The position numbers were made by a program, and so were the translations under genes. Shown here one piece after another: positions 9,211 through 17,894 of a DNA stretch of 64,000 nt. Each line of letters begins with the position of its first letter. Within the stretch, counting starts at the first letter, position 1. This stretch comes from Pseudomonas sp. Irchel 3E13. Lineage in GTDB: Bacteria > Pseudomonadota > Gammaproteobacteria > Pseudomonadales > Pseudomonadaceae. The DNA lies in NCBI RefSeq assembly GCF_900187455.1, contig NZ_FYDX01000010.1:186001-250000 (forward strand). Direction: 5' to 3'. The notes beneath the pieces are model-generated. The model was not told where the DNA came from. It searched no databases and saw nothing but the letters and a program-made list of their open reading frames with translations.

Positions 9211-10422
9211 TCATGAAAAGGAGTGTTTGATACGCCGGCTGGACCGACTCCGCCACCCCTCCTGGGCCAGCGTCATCACCACCGTAAGCCCCATAAACAC
9301 CACCGACGCCCAGAAGATACCCTCCGGCAACCCCCGGTCGAGCAGCCAGCCAAACCCCACCGGCCCCAGTGCGCCGCCGATATTGAAGCCGCTGGAGACA
9401 ATGCCGAAGGTCCGTCCTTCGGCGCCTTTCGGCGAGGCGGCGCGGACCAGCATGTCGCGGGACGGGGCGATGACGCCGGTGAGGAAGCCGATCACGCCGA
9501 GCACGATGACCAGTGCCTGATCGCTGAATCCTGCCGTGGCGACGAGGGCGGTGAGCAGCGCGGCCAGGCCGAAGGCGGCGGCGGCCACCAGGCCGTGACG
9601 CCGGGTGCGGTCGGCCAGGACACCGCCGGACAGCACGCCGAAGGCGCTGGCGAAGAGAAAGGCGCTGAGCGCCGCATTCGCCCACGGCAGGGCGATGCCC
9701 TGGCCTTGCATCAGCGCCGGCAGGGAAAATTTCTCGATGGCGCTGGTGCTGAGGTTGAGCAGCACGAACAGCAGCGTCAGGGTCAGGATCATCGGTGACC
9801 ACAGCCGGCGCCGGTCGCTGCCGGGTTTGTCGGCAGTGGCCTTGGCGTTGCGGGCCGGGGCGATCCGGGTGATGCCCGATCCCGGCACCAGCAGCAGGGC
9901 GAGGGCGGCAAAGCCAGCCAGCGCCACCGCGACGAAGGCCAGGCGCGGATCGCTGGCCGCGGCGATGGCCGGCAGCACCAGCGGCGCGACGGCGGCGCCG
10001 AGAAAGCCGGCGAAGGTGTGTATGGAAAAGGCTTTGCCCATCCGCGCCGGGTCGATGCCCTGGGCCAGCAGGGCATAGTCGGCGGGGTGGTAGACGGCGT
10101 TGGCGACACCGGCCAGGGCCATGGCCACCAGCAGCCAGGTGTAAGTGGGAAACAGGGCGATCAGCAGGAAGCTGCAACTGCCCAGGGCCAGCCCCGCGAT
10201 CAGCACGCGGCGGGCGCCGTAGTGGTCGACGGCAAAGCCCATGGGTGCTTGCAACAACGCGCTGACGATATTGAACAGGCTAAGCGCCAACCCCAGTTCG
10301 ATATAGCCGACGCCGAACCAGGCGGGCAGCAGTGGAAACAGGGCGGCGAGGGCCATGATGTGCAAATGGCTGATGCTGTGGGCGCTGGCGACCTGGGGCA
10401 GCAGCCCGATACGACTCGGCAT
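9211..10422 (-). CDS. MFS transporter
   Basis: A 403-residue major facilitator with about 12 hydrophobic segments and a basic central loop (around residues 195-215). The loop motif between helices 2 and 3 reads DHYGARRV, the usual MFS motif A. It resembles fosmidomycin-resistance and sugar-efflux-like carriers. It stands alone on the minus strand; the substrate cannot be stated. Confidence 0.88.
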   Translation of the reverse strand: MPSRIGLLPQVASAHSISHLHIMALAALFPLLPAWFGVGYIELGLALSLFNIVSALLQAPMGFAVDHYGARRVLIAGLALGSCSFLLIALFPTYTWLLVAMALAGVANAVYHPADYALLAQGIDPARMGKAFSIHTFAGFLGAAVAPLVLPAIAAASDPRLAFVAVALAGFAALALLLVPGSGITRIAPARNAKATADKPGSDRRRLWSPMILTLTLLFVLLNLSTSAIEKFSLPALMQGQGIALPWANAALSAFLFASAFGVLSGGVLADRTRRHGLVAAAAFGLAALLTALVATAGFSDQALVIVLGVIGFLTGVIAPSRDMLVRAASPKGAEGRTFGIVSSGFNIGGALGPVGFGWLLDRGLPEGIFWASVVFMGLTVVMTLAQEGWRSRSSRRIKHSFS

Positions 10423-10548
10423 GACGCTGGGGTTCCTTTATCGGCGTGGTCCCGGCCGCTGTGGCGTGCCGGGGATACGCCGCCGATTCTAGGCGGAGGG
10501 TGGTCCAGCGCGGCCGTCCATTCCGGGTGCGCTCACCAGACCACTTTT

Positions 10549-12045
10549 CTAACGCTTCAGCACCTTGGCCAGCCGTCGCATCGCCGCTTCGATCTCATGT
10601 TCCGTCAGAGAGGCATAGCCAAGTAGCCAACCCGGGCGGCTCGCCGTTCCCGCATACAACGGGCTGAGCCCCAGCAGTTGAATGCCGGCGCTGGCGGCCT
10701 GGCGCAGGGTGCGTTCTTCCGACCAGCCATCGGCGAGGAAGCACGGAATCTGCAGCCCGCCCGGTGGCGGCAGCGCATTGGCGATGCCCGGCAGATGGCG
10801 CGAGACGGCGTCGAGCAGCACCGTGCGTCGCGCCCGGTATAGCTTGCGCATGGCGCGGATGTGGGCGTTGTAATGGCCGTCTTCCATGAACCGCGCCACG
10901 GTCAACTGGAGCAACTGCGGCGTGTGGCCGTCCATGATGCTGCGGGCGCGGGTAAAGGCGTCGACCAGTTCCGGCGGCAGCACCATGTAGCCCATGCGCA
11001 GGCCGGGAAACAGGGTTTTGCTGAAGGTGCCCAGGTAGATCGTCCGCCGGTACGGGTCCAGCCCCTGCACGCAGGCGGTGGGCAGGCCGTCGTAGTGGAA
11101 CTCGCTGTCGTAGTCGTCCTCGATGATCCAGCGGCGCTGTTCCGCGGCCCAGTTGATCAGGTCCAGCCGGCGCTCCAGTGGCAGGGTCGCGCCGGTGGGG
11201 TACTGGTGCGAGGGCGTCACGTACAGGCAGGCGGCGCCGCTGGTGTCGGCGCGCAGCAGGTCGGTGCGCAGGCCGTGGTCGTCGACATCGATCGGGATCA
11301 CCCGGGTTTCCGCGGCTTCGAAGGCCCTGCGCGCGCCAATGTAGCCGGGGTTTTCCATCAGCACCGGTTTGCCCGCATCGGCCAGCAATTGGGCGCAGAG
11401 CAGCAGGGCCTGGCGGGTGCTGCTCAGCACCAGAATCTGCTCGGGCGAGCACTTGGCGCCACGCTCCAGATTCAGGTATGTGGCGATGGCGTTGCGCAGC
11501 GGCTCGGCGCCCTGCGGATCGCCGTGCAGCAGCACGCTGCCGCGATAGTCCTTCATCACCTGGCGGTGCAGGCGTTCCCAGACGGCGAGGGGGAAGGCGC
11601 GGGTTTCCGGCAGGCCGGGGGCGAAGGCGCGGATCTCCTGTTGGTCACTGACGCCGCCCTGTTCGAGGATGAGCTGGCCGCGACGGCTCAGCGCCGGCGC
11701 GGTTGGCGGGCTGGTCTCGCGGCGCCGGCCCGCGCCGGGACGGCGTTGGACGCCGCCCCGCAGCTCGGGGCCGAGGGTGTTCGAGACGTAGCTGCCGGAG
11801 CCTTCGCGGCGGGTAATGAAACCGTCGCGGTGCAAGTGCACATAAGCGTTTTCCACCGTGTCGCGGGCAACCCCAAGGGACCCGGCCAGGACGCGGCTGG
11901 CCGGCAGCTTCAGTCCGGGCGCCAGGGCACCTTCGAGAATCAAGGCGCGCAAGGCCCGCTGAATGCGCTGGTGCAGGTCGAGCGGCTGCAGGTCGGCGGC
12001 GCCCAGGCGCATGTTCAAGGTTTCGAGTTCGAAGGTGCTGGCCAT
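10549..12045 (-). CDS. MocR/PdxR family regulator (GntR HTH fused to PLP aminotransferase fold)
   Basis: A 498-residue chimeric regulator. The N-terminal GntR winged helix (residues about 22-90) contains LPASRVLAGSLGVARDTVENA. A fold-type I aminotransferase domain follows, with the PLP-lysine region GTFSKTLFPGLRMGY and the aspartate region EDDYDSEF. I chose MASTFEL (12045) because AGGGAG precedes it. MocR proteins bind PLP or a PLP-amine adduct and control a neighbouring gene. It is divergent from the BenE-like transporter, which is its likely target. Confidence 0.9.
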   Translation of the reverse strand: MASTFELETLNMRLGAADLQPLDLHQRIQRALRALILEGALAPGLKLPASRVLAGSLGVARDTVENAYVHLHRDGFITRREGSGSYVSNTLGPELRGGVQRRPGAGRRRETSPPTAPALSRRGQLILEQGGVSDQQEIRAFAPGLPETRAFPLAVWERLHRQVMKDYRGSVLLHGDPQGAEPLRNAIATYLNLERGAKCSPEQILVLSSTRQALLLCAQLLADAGKPVLMENPGYIGARRAFEAAETRVIPIDVDDHGLRTDLLRADTSGAACLYVTPSHQYPTGATLPLERRLDLINWAAEQRRWIIEDDYDSEFHYDGLPTACVQGLDPYRRTIYLGTFSKTLFPGLRMGYMVLPPELVDAFTRARSIMDGHTPQLLQLTVARFMEDGHYNAHIRAMRKLYRARRTVLLDAVSRHLPGIANALPPPGGLQIPCFLADGWSEERTLRQAASAGIQLLGLSPLYAGTASRPGWLLGYASLTEHEIEAAMRRLAKVLKR

Positions 12046-12178
12046 CGGATCGGCGCTCCCTGCGCGAAGAAGTGGTCTGCTGATTGGCTGCAAAGTGTAG
12101 GGGCACGGCAGGCCATTGCGAAGCTATAAATGCTCCCCGTTCGGGCCCGTCAGCCCGTCCTGTCAGGAGCCAGATGCC

Positions 12179-13405
12179 ATGTCAGCAAAAACTTCCATTG
12201 CCCGGCCGGGGCCGGGCGACCTCATTCACCCGATCATCGCCGGGCTGATTTCAGTCATCGTCAACTATGGCGGCACCTTCATCCTGGTGTTCCAGGCCGC
12301 ACGGGTGGCGGGTTTGAGCCCGGAACTGACGGCGTCCTGGGTGTGGTCGGTGTCGATCGGCGTGGGGGTGACCGGGCTGCTGCTCAGTTGGGCCACGCGA
12401 GAGCCGATCATCACCGCCTGGTCGACGCCGGCCGCGGCCTTTCTGGTGGTCGCGTTGGCGACCACGCCCTATGCCGAGGCGGTGGGGGCGTATCTGATTT
12501 CCGCGGCGGCCTTCGTGGTGCTGGGCCTGTCCGGTTGCTTCGAGAAGGTCATTCGCCTGGTGCCGCCCGGGGTGGCGGCGGGCTTGTTGGCGGGCATTCT
12601 GCTGCCGTTCGGCATTGGCGCCTTTGCCAGCGTCAGCGTCGATCCGCTGCTGGCGGGCGTGCTGATCGCGGTGTATGTGGTGTTCAAGCGCTTTACCGCG
12701 CGCTACGCCGTGGTGGCGATTCTCGCCTTGGGCATGGTTTTGTTGCTGGCGCAGGGACGACTGGATTTCTCCGGACTGCAGTTGCAGTTCGCCGCCCCGG
12801 TGTACACCGCGCCGGCGTTTTCCCTCAACGCGCTGCTCAGCGTGGCCATGCCGTTGTTCCTGATTACCCTGACCGGCCAGTACATGCCCGGCATGCTGGT
12901 GCTGCGCAATGACGGCTTTCGCACCAGCGCCAATCCGATCGTCACCGTGACCGGGCTGGGTTCGCTGCTGATGGCGCCGTTCGGTTCCCACGCGTTCAAT
13001 ATCGCGGCGATCACCGCGGCAATCTGCACCGGCAAGGAAGCCCACGAACTGCCCTCCAGGCGCTGGATCGCCGGTATCGCCGCCGGGCTGTTCTACATCG
13101 TGGTCGGGATCTTCGGCGTCACCCTGGCGGCGGTGTTCATGGCGTTTCCGGCCAGCTTTATCACCACCCTGGCCGGGCTGGCGCTGCTGGGCACCATCGG
13201 TGGCAGCCTGGCCAGTGCCCTGGCGGATGCGCGCAGCCGCGAGTCCGCGTTGATCACCTTCCTCGCCGCGGCCGCCAATATCACCCTGTTCGGGATTGGC
13301 GGCGCGTTCTGGGGATTGCTTATCGGCCTCGGCGCCCATGCCGTGCTCAATGGCCGCCTGCCGCGCCGGTCAGCGTCCGCGTCGGAGCGTGAAGCGGTCA
13401 ATTGA
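12179..13405 (+). CDS. benE: Benzoate/H+ symporter BenE family transporter
   Basis: A 408-residue polytopic membrane protein of the BenE family, with about 12 hydrophobic helices and the family segment FGSHAFNIAAITAAICTG. ATG 12179 follows CAGGAG. BenE members are annotated as benzoate importers, but no benABCD or catechol genes are present here. The pairing with a MocR regulator, known mainly from PLP and amino-compound metabolism, makes a different substrate plausible. Confidence 0.87.
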   Translation: MSAKTSIARPGPGDLIHPIIAGLISVIVNYGGTFILVFQAARVAGLSPELTASWVWSVSIGVGVTGLLLSWATREPIITAWSTPAAAFLVVALATTPYAEAVGAYLISAAAFVVLGLSGCFEKVIRLVPPGVAAGLLAGILLPFGIGAFASVSVDPLLAGVLIAVYVVFKRFTARYAVVAILALGMVLLLAQGRLDFSGLQLQFAAPVYTAPAFSLNALLSVAMPLFLITLTGQYMPGMLVLRNDGFRTSANPIVTVTGLGSLLMAPFGSHAFNIAAITAAICTGKEAHELPSRRWIAGIAAGLFYIVVGIFGVTLAAVFMAFPASFITTLAGLALLGTIGGSLASALADARSRESALITFLAAAANITLFGIGGAFWGLLIGLGAHAVLNGRLPRRSASASEREAVN

Positions 13406-13550
13406 CCGGCCCGTTGGCGTGCGCTCGCGGGCGCACTCCCGGGTCATCCCCGGCACGATGGTTCAGAAATTCCTGAACTGATTATTTGTCATCAGCGATT
13501 TTTCCCGCGCAGGCCCCTCGCCAGAATCCCTCACGACAACTACAAAAATC

Positions 13551-13967
13551 GTGAGTACCGCCTCCGTGACCCAGATTCCCTCGCGCGAACATCAGGTATT
13601 GCAGGCCGCCGCCGCCCTGGTCGATGCCTTCGCCAGCAATGACACCGCCCGCTACTTCGCCTGCTTCAGCGAAGACGCGACCTTCCTGTTCCACACCCTT
13701 GCCCAGCCGCTGACCTCGCGCCACGCCTATGAACAGGTCTGGCAGCAATGGCAGGCCGAAGGCTTCGCCGTGCTCGGCTGCCAGTCCAGCAATGGCCAGG
13801 TCAGCCTGCAAGGCGAGGTGGCGATCTTCATGCATGACGTCGCCACCCACATCCGCCTCGGCGGTGAAGAACACCGGTTGCAGGAACGGGAAACCATCGT
13901 CTTCCGCCAGCACGGCGAACGCTGGCTGGCCTGTCACGAGCACCTGTCGGTCCTCAGCGACGCTTGA
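13551..13967 (+). CDS. NTF2-like / SnoaL-fold small protein (DUF4440 type)
   Basis: A 138-residue protein with the cone-like NTF2 pattern: an N-terminal helix pair (VLQAAAALVDAFASND) followed by strands containing FSEDATFLFH and WLACHEHLS. The start is GTG 13551 with no clear ribosome binding site, so a slightly later start is possible. Such proteins act as small hydrolases, isomerases or binding proteins. It lies just before the NCS1 permease and aldehyde dehydrogenase, suggesting a shared catabolic route. Confidence 0.78.
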   Translation: MSTASVTQIPSREHQVLQAAAALVDAFASNDTARYFACFSEDATFLFHTLAQPLTSRHAYEQVWQQWQAEGFAVLGCQSSNGQVSLQGEVAIFMHDVATHIRLGGEEHRLQERETIVFRQHGERWLACHEHLSVLSDA

Positions 13968-14007
13968 TTTTATTTCGGCGGCCTTGCCGCTACTGCCAAC
14001 GCACTCA

Positions 14008-14055
14008 CCCGCGGAGCGATCCGCGGGGCAGACAAGAGGGCGGCGCCTGCGCGCC
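14008..14055 (+). other. Two consecutive tetraloop hairpins in the leader of the NCS1 permease
   Basis: The first hairpin has 8-bp arms CCCGCGGA / TCCGCGGG around a GCGA (GNRA-type) loop at 14008-14027. The second has 5-bp arms GGCGC / GCGCC around CTGC at 14042-14055. They lie 39-86 bases before the permease ATG. They could be a small structured leader or merely GC-rich sequence. No known riboswitch was recognised. Confidence 0.35.
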
Positions 14056-14093
14056 AGCCTTATAACAATCAAGACAGGCGCTGGAGCATCACC

Positions 14094-15593
14094 ATGAGCC
14101 AATCGACGCGGATCGAAACCAACGGGGTCGAACAGATTCCCGATCATCAACGCAGTGCCAGCCCGCTGGACCTGTTCCGCCTGATCTTCGGCGGCGCCAA
14201 CACCTTCGCCACCGCGGTACTGGGCAGTTTCCCGGTGCTGTTCGGGCTGTCGTTCCAGGCCGGGGTCTGGGCGATTTTGCTGGGGGTCGGCGTCGGTGCG
14301 CTGATCCTTTCACCGATGGGCCTGTTTGGCGCGCTCAACGGCACCAACAACGCGGTGTCGTCCGGCGCGCATTTCGGCGTGCACGGGCGCATCGTCGGTT
14401 CGTTCCTATCGCTGCTGACCGCCGTGGCGTTCTTCTCGCTGTCGGTGTGGAGCTCCGGTGACGCCCTGGTCGGCGGCGCCAAGCGCCTGGCCGGATTGCC
14501 GGAAACCGACCTGACCCTGGGCCTGGCCTACGGCCTGTTCGCGGTGCTGGTGCTGGTGGTGTGCATCTACGGTTTCCGCTTCATGCTGTGGGTCAACAAG
14601 ATCGCGGTGTGGGCGTCGAGCCTGATGTTCCTGCTGGGCATCGTCGCCTTCGCCGGCCCGTTCGACGCGGGCTTCGCCGGTAGCGTCAACCTCGGCCAGC
14701 CGGGCTTCTGGGCGGCGTTCATCGGCTCGGCGCTGCTGGCGATGAGCAACCCGGTGTCGTTCGGCGCCTTCCTCGGCGACTGGTCGCGCTACATCCCGCG
14801 CGCAACGCCGAAGTCGCGGATCATGCTGGCGGTAATCGCCTCGCAGATCGGCACGCTGATTCCGTTCTTCTTTGGCCTGTGCACCGCCACCCTGGTGGCC
14901 AGCCACGCCCCGCAGTACATCGAGGCGAACAACTACGTCGGCGGCCTGCTGGCGATTTCGCCGAGCTGGTTCTTCCTGCCGGTGTGCCTGATCGCGGTGA
15001 TCGGCGGCATGTCCACCGGCACCACGGCGCTCTACGGCACCGGCCTGGACATGTCCAGCGTGTTCCCGCGCCTGCTCAGCCGCGCCGGCGCGACCTTGCT
15101 GATCGGCGTCGCCGCTATCGCCTTCATCTTCATCGGTCGCTTCGCCTTCAACCTGGTGCAGAGCGTGTCCACCTTCGCGGTGCTGATCATCACCTGCACC
15201 AGCCCGTGGATGATCATCATGATCCTCGGCCTGATCACCCGCCGTGGCTTCTACCACGCCGATGACCTGCAAGTGTTCACCCGCGGCGAGCGCGGCGGTC
15301 ACTACTGGTTCACCCATGGCTGGAACTGGCGCGGCATGGGCGCGTGGATCCCCAGCGCGCTGGTCGGCCTGTGCTTCGTCAACCTGCCGGGGCAGTTCGT
15401 TGGTGCCCTCGGCGAGCTGGCCGGCGGCATCGACATCAGCCTGCCGATCACCCTCGGCATGGCTGCCGTGCTGTACCTGGCCCTGATCAACCTCTTTCCC
15501 GAGCCCGCCGCGGTGTTTGGCCCCAAGGGCCCTCGCTGGGTATTCCGAAAACCAGTGGCGCAGGCGCCGCTGACCCGTGCCGAAACGGCCTGA
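14094..15593 (+). CDS. NCS1 family cytosine/purine permease-like transporter
   Basis: A 499-residue protein with about 12 membrane segments, in the nucleobase-cation-symport-1 family (CodB and relatives). The first helix region reads FGGANTFATAVLGSFPVLFG, and a later segment (GAFLGDWSRYIP) is typical of the family. Members import cytosine, purines, hydantoins, thiamine or N-methylated amines. The next gene, 12 bases away, is an aldehyde dehydrogenase and no deaminase is present. An amine or betaine-like substrate oxidised through an aldehyde is therefore as likely as a nucleobase. Confidence 0.85.
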   Translation: MSQSTRIETNGVEQIPDHQRSASPLDLFRLIFGGANTFATAVLGSFPVLFGLSFQAGVWAILLGVGVGALILSPMGLFGALNGTNNAVSSGAHFGVHGRIVGSFLSLLTAVAFFSLSVWSSGDALVGGAKRLAGLPETDLTLGLAYGLFAVLVLVVCIYGFRFMLWVNKIAVWASSLMFLLGIVAFAGPFDAGFAGSVNLGQPGFWAAFIGSALLAMSNPVSFGAFLGDWSRYIPRATPKSRIMLAVIASQIGTLIPFFFGLCTATLVASHAPQYIEANNYVGGLLAISPSWFFLPVCLIAVIGGMSTGTTALYGTGLDMSSVFPRLLSRAGATLLIGVAAIAFIFIGRFAFNLVQSVSTFAVLIITCTSPWMIIMILGLITRRGFYHADDLQVFTRGERGGHYWFTHGWNWRGMGAWIPSALVGLCFVNLPGQFVGALGELAGGIDISLPITLGMAAVLYLALINLFPEPAAVFGPKGPRWVFRKPVAQAPLTRAETA

Positions 15594-15605
15594 CTGGAGC
15601 TGCAC

Positions 15606-17030
15606 ATGACTCATTACATCGATGGCCGCTGGGTAGACGGCGCCACTGCCGACTGCATCAAGGTATTCGACCCGTCCCTGGGCGAGCCTTTCGCTGAATT
15701 GCAGGCCGCCAGCGCCGCCCAGGTCGATGACGCCGTGGTCGCCGCGCGCAAGGCGCTGCCGGCCTGGAAAGCACTGGACGTGGCAAAGCGCGCCGGTTAC
15801 CTGCGCGGCTTCGCCGAACAACTGGGCCTGCGCCGCGAAGAACTAATCAGCCTGCAGATGCGCAACAACGGCAAGCCGCGCTTTGAAGCCGAGGTAGACC
15901 TGGACGACGCCGTCGCCACCTTCGGTTACTACGCCGACCTGATCGAGCAACAGGCGCAGAAAGACCCGAACGTCGCCCTGGCCGCGCCGGGCTTCAGCGC
16001 CCGCACCCGGCTGGAGCCGGTGGGCGTGGTCGGCCTGATCGTGCCGTGGAACTTCCCGCTGGTGACCAGCGCCTGGAAACTCGCCCCGGCCCTGGCCGCC
16101 GGCTGCACCGTAGTGCTCAAGCCCTCGGAAATCACGCCGCTGATCGAACAGAGCTACGGCCAGATCGCCGAGGCCCTGGGCCTGCCGGCGGGCGTGCTGA
16201 ATATCGTCGTCGGCAAGGCCGAAACCGGCATCGCCCTGAGCAACCACAACGGCCTGGACAAACTGTCGTTCACCGGCAGCAACACGGTGGGCAGCCAGGT
16301 GATGCGCAGTGCTTCGGCACAGTGCCGCCCGGTCACCCTGGAGCTGGGTGGCAAGTCAGCGATCGTGGTGTTCGATGACTGCGACCTGGATCAGGCGGTG
16401 GAGTGGATCGTCGCGGGTATCTGCTGGAACGCCGGCCAGATGTGCTCGGCCACCTCGCGCCTGCTGATCCAGGACGGCATCGCTGATGCGCTGCTGGCGA
16501 AGTTGCAGGTGGCGCTGGCGCAACTGCGGGTCGGCAATCCGCTGACCGAAGAAGTCGACATGGGCCCGCTGACCAGCCAGGGCCAATGGCTGAAAGTCGC
16601 GGCGTACTTCGCCGTGGCCAGGGAAGAAGGCTTGAAGTGCCTGACGGGCGGCGAGCCGCTGGACCGCGCCGGCTGGTTCGTCAGCCCGACGCTGTACGCC
16701 GATGTGCCGGCGAACAGCCGTCTGTGGAGCGAGGAAATCTTCGGGCCGGTGCTGTGCAGCCAGCGTTTCAGCACGGAGGCCGAGGCGATTGCCCTGGCCA
16801 ATGACAGCCGCTTCGGGTTGGTCGCGACCGTGGTCAGTGCAGATCTGCAGCGCGCCGAGCGGGTTGCCGATGCGCTGGAAGTGGGGCATGTGTGGATCAA
16901 CTCGATCCAGGCGGTGTTCGTCGAAACCTCATGGGGCGGGACCAAGGGCAGCGGCATTGGTCGCGAGCTGGGGCCTTGGGGGTTGTCGGCGTATCAGTCG
17001 GTCAAGCATGTGACTCGTTGCCTGGGGTGA
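15606..17030 (+). CDS. Aldehyde dehydrogenase (betaine-aldehyde dehydrogenase-like)
   Basis: A 474-residue NAD(P)+-dependent aldehyde dehydrogenase. It has the VPWNFP loop, the glutamate in LELGGKSA, and the catalytic cysteine in NAGQMCSATSR. It starts 12 bases after the NCS1 permease with a GGAG site, so the two are one transcript. The overall pattern resembles BetB-like and aminoaldehyde dehydrogenases. The real substrate is probably the aldehyde derived from the compound imported by the permease. Confidence 0.88.
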   Translation: MTHYIDGRWVDGATADCIKVFDPSLGEPFAELQAASAAQVDDAVVAARKALPAWKALDVAKRAGYLRGFAEQLGLRREELISLQMRNNGKPRFEAEVDLDDAVATFGYYADLIEQQAQKDPNVALAAPGFSARTRLEPVGVVGLIVPWNFPLVTSAWKLAPALAAGCTVVLKPSEITPLIEQSYGQIAEALGLPAGVLNIVVGKAETGIALSNHNGLDKLSFTGSNTVGSQVMRSASAQCRPVTLELGGKSAIVVFDDCDLDQAVEWIVAGICWNAGQMCSATSRLLIQDGIADALLAKLQVALAQLRVGNPLTEEVDMGPLTSQGQWLKVAAYFAVAREEGLKCLTGGEPLDRAGWFVSPTLYADVPANSRLWSEEIFGPVLCSQRFSTEAEAIALANDSRFGLVATVVSADLQRAERVADALEVGHVWINSIQAVFVETSWGGTKGSGIGRELGPWGLSAYQSVKHVTRCLG

Positions 17031-17074
17031 CGTGCAGGAAGGACCACCGCCCCAGACGGTGGTCCTTGATTCAT

Positions 17075-17686
17075 CTAGAGCGGGTCAAGATAGAAGTTCA
17101 TACCGACTTCATCCTTCGATTCGCGTTTCACCTTTGCTCCGGCGAGGATCACGGTCGGGCCATCTTCCAGCTTCGACAGCGGGGCAATGACTTCATCGCT
17201 GACGGTGCCCGCCTGGGTCGCGGCCACGGCGACCGACGCCAGTCTCTTCAGATCGCCGAAGCTGCCAAGGTCCCTTCTGTACAGCCCTTCCACAGTGATA
17301 AAGAACACCTTGCCATCCATCTTGGACACATTGACAACCAGGGTGATTCCAGGGGCGAGAGGGGTCTGGACGATGGTGTATCTGCCCTCGTCGATGATAT
17401 GCGTAGGATCCATCCGGGGTTGGTGCTCCCACTCCTGGAGCAATGGATTGAGCCGCGCGGCATATTGCTCGGGGGTCAGATCGAAGGTTTTCGGGTTCGG
17501 CGGCAGCGAGCCGGTGTAGAACAGTACAGTGAATAGCCCCCAGGTCAGCAGTCCGCCCGCCGAGAAACCGGTGATGTGACGGAGCAGAGCACCTCGTCCC
17601 TTGTGTTTCAGGTGCCGGGCTATCCAGAACCACAGACCAGCCCACATTATGGTTTCAATGATTCCCACTACGTCAGTCAGCGTCAT
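17075..17686 (-). CDS. Conserved hypothetical membrane protein
   Basis: A 203-residue protein that I do not recognise. Two hydrophobic segments lie at about residues 5-22 and 38-60, followed by a soluble domain of about 140 residues (for example ITLVVNVSKMDGKVFFITV) that probably faces the periplasm. It is alone on the minus strand, convergent with the aldehyde dehydrogenase. No catalytic motif stands out. Confidence 0.7.
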   Translation of the reverse strand: MTLTDVVGIIETIMWAGLWFWIARHLKHKGRGALLRHITGFSAGGLLTWGLFTVLFYTGSLPPNPKTFDLTPEQYAARLNPLLQEWEHQPRMDPTHIIDEGRYTIVQTPLAPGITLVVNVSKMDGKVFFITVEGLYRRDLGSFGDLKRLASVAVAATQAGTVSDEVIAPLSKLEDGPTVILAGAKVKRESKDEVGMNFYLDPL

Positions 17687-17824
17687 GCACTACATCCTTG
17701 ATTTTGTGTCTTGTCGTGATGGCCGGGTCGCATCGGCCAGTCGCGGCGAATGATGTCAATTGAGCATCATCTTCGCAACGACCGCTGTATAACTCCTGTC
17801 AGCGATCAAGGTCCCTGAAAAGTG

Positions 17825-17875
17825 CCAGCCCCCATCGACAGGGCGCCGGACACGGACGTTGTCGATGGGGGCTGG
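17825..17875 (-). terminator. Long perfect inverted repeat after the semialdehyde dehydrogenase gene
   Basis: 16-bp perfect arms (CCAGCCCCCATCGACA and its complement) around a 19-base loop, just past the stop of the minus-strand dehydrogenase. A short T run follows on that strand (GGCACTTTT). It is most likely a transcript-end hairpin. Confidence 0.6.
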
Positions 17876-17894
17876 AGGTTCCTGTGGCTGCGTG

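Noticed and set aside
13461..13478. GTTCAG-N6-CTGAAC palindrome
   Set aside because: Six-base arms in a short gap are expected by chance and no regulator gene lies next to it.
14406..15821. Minus-strand frame over the NCS1 permease gene
   Set aside because: Composition is that of a reversed membrane protein gene, rich in R, H and Q.
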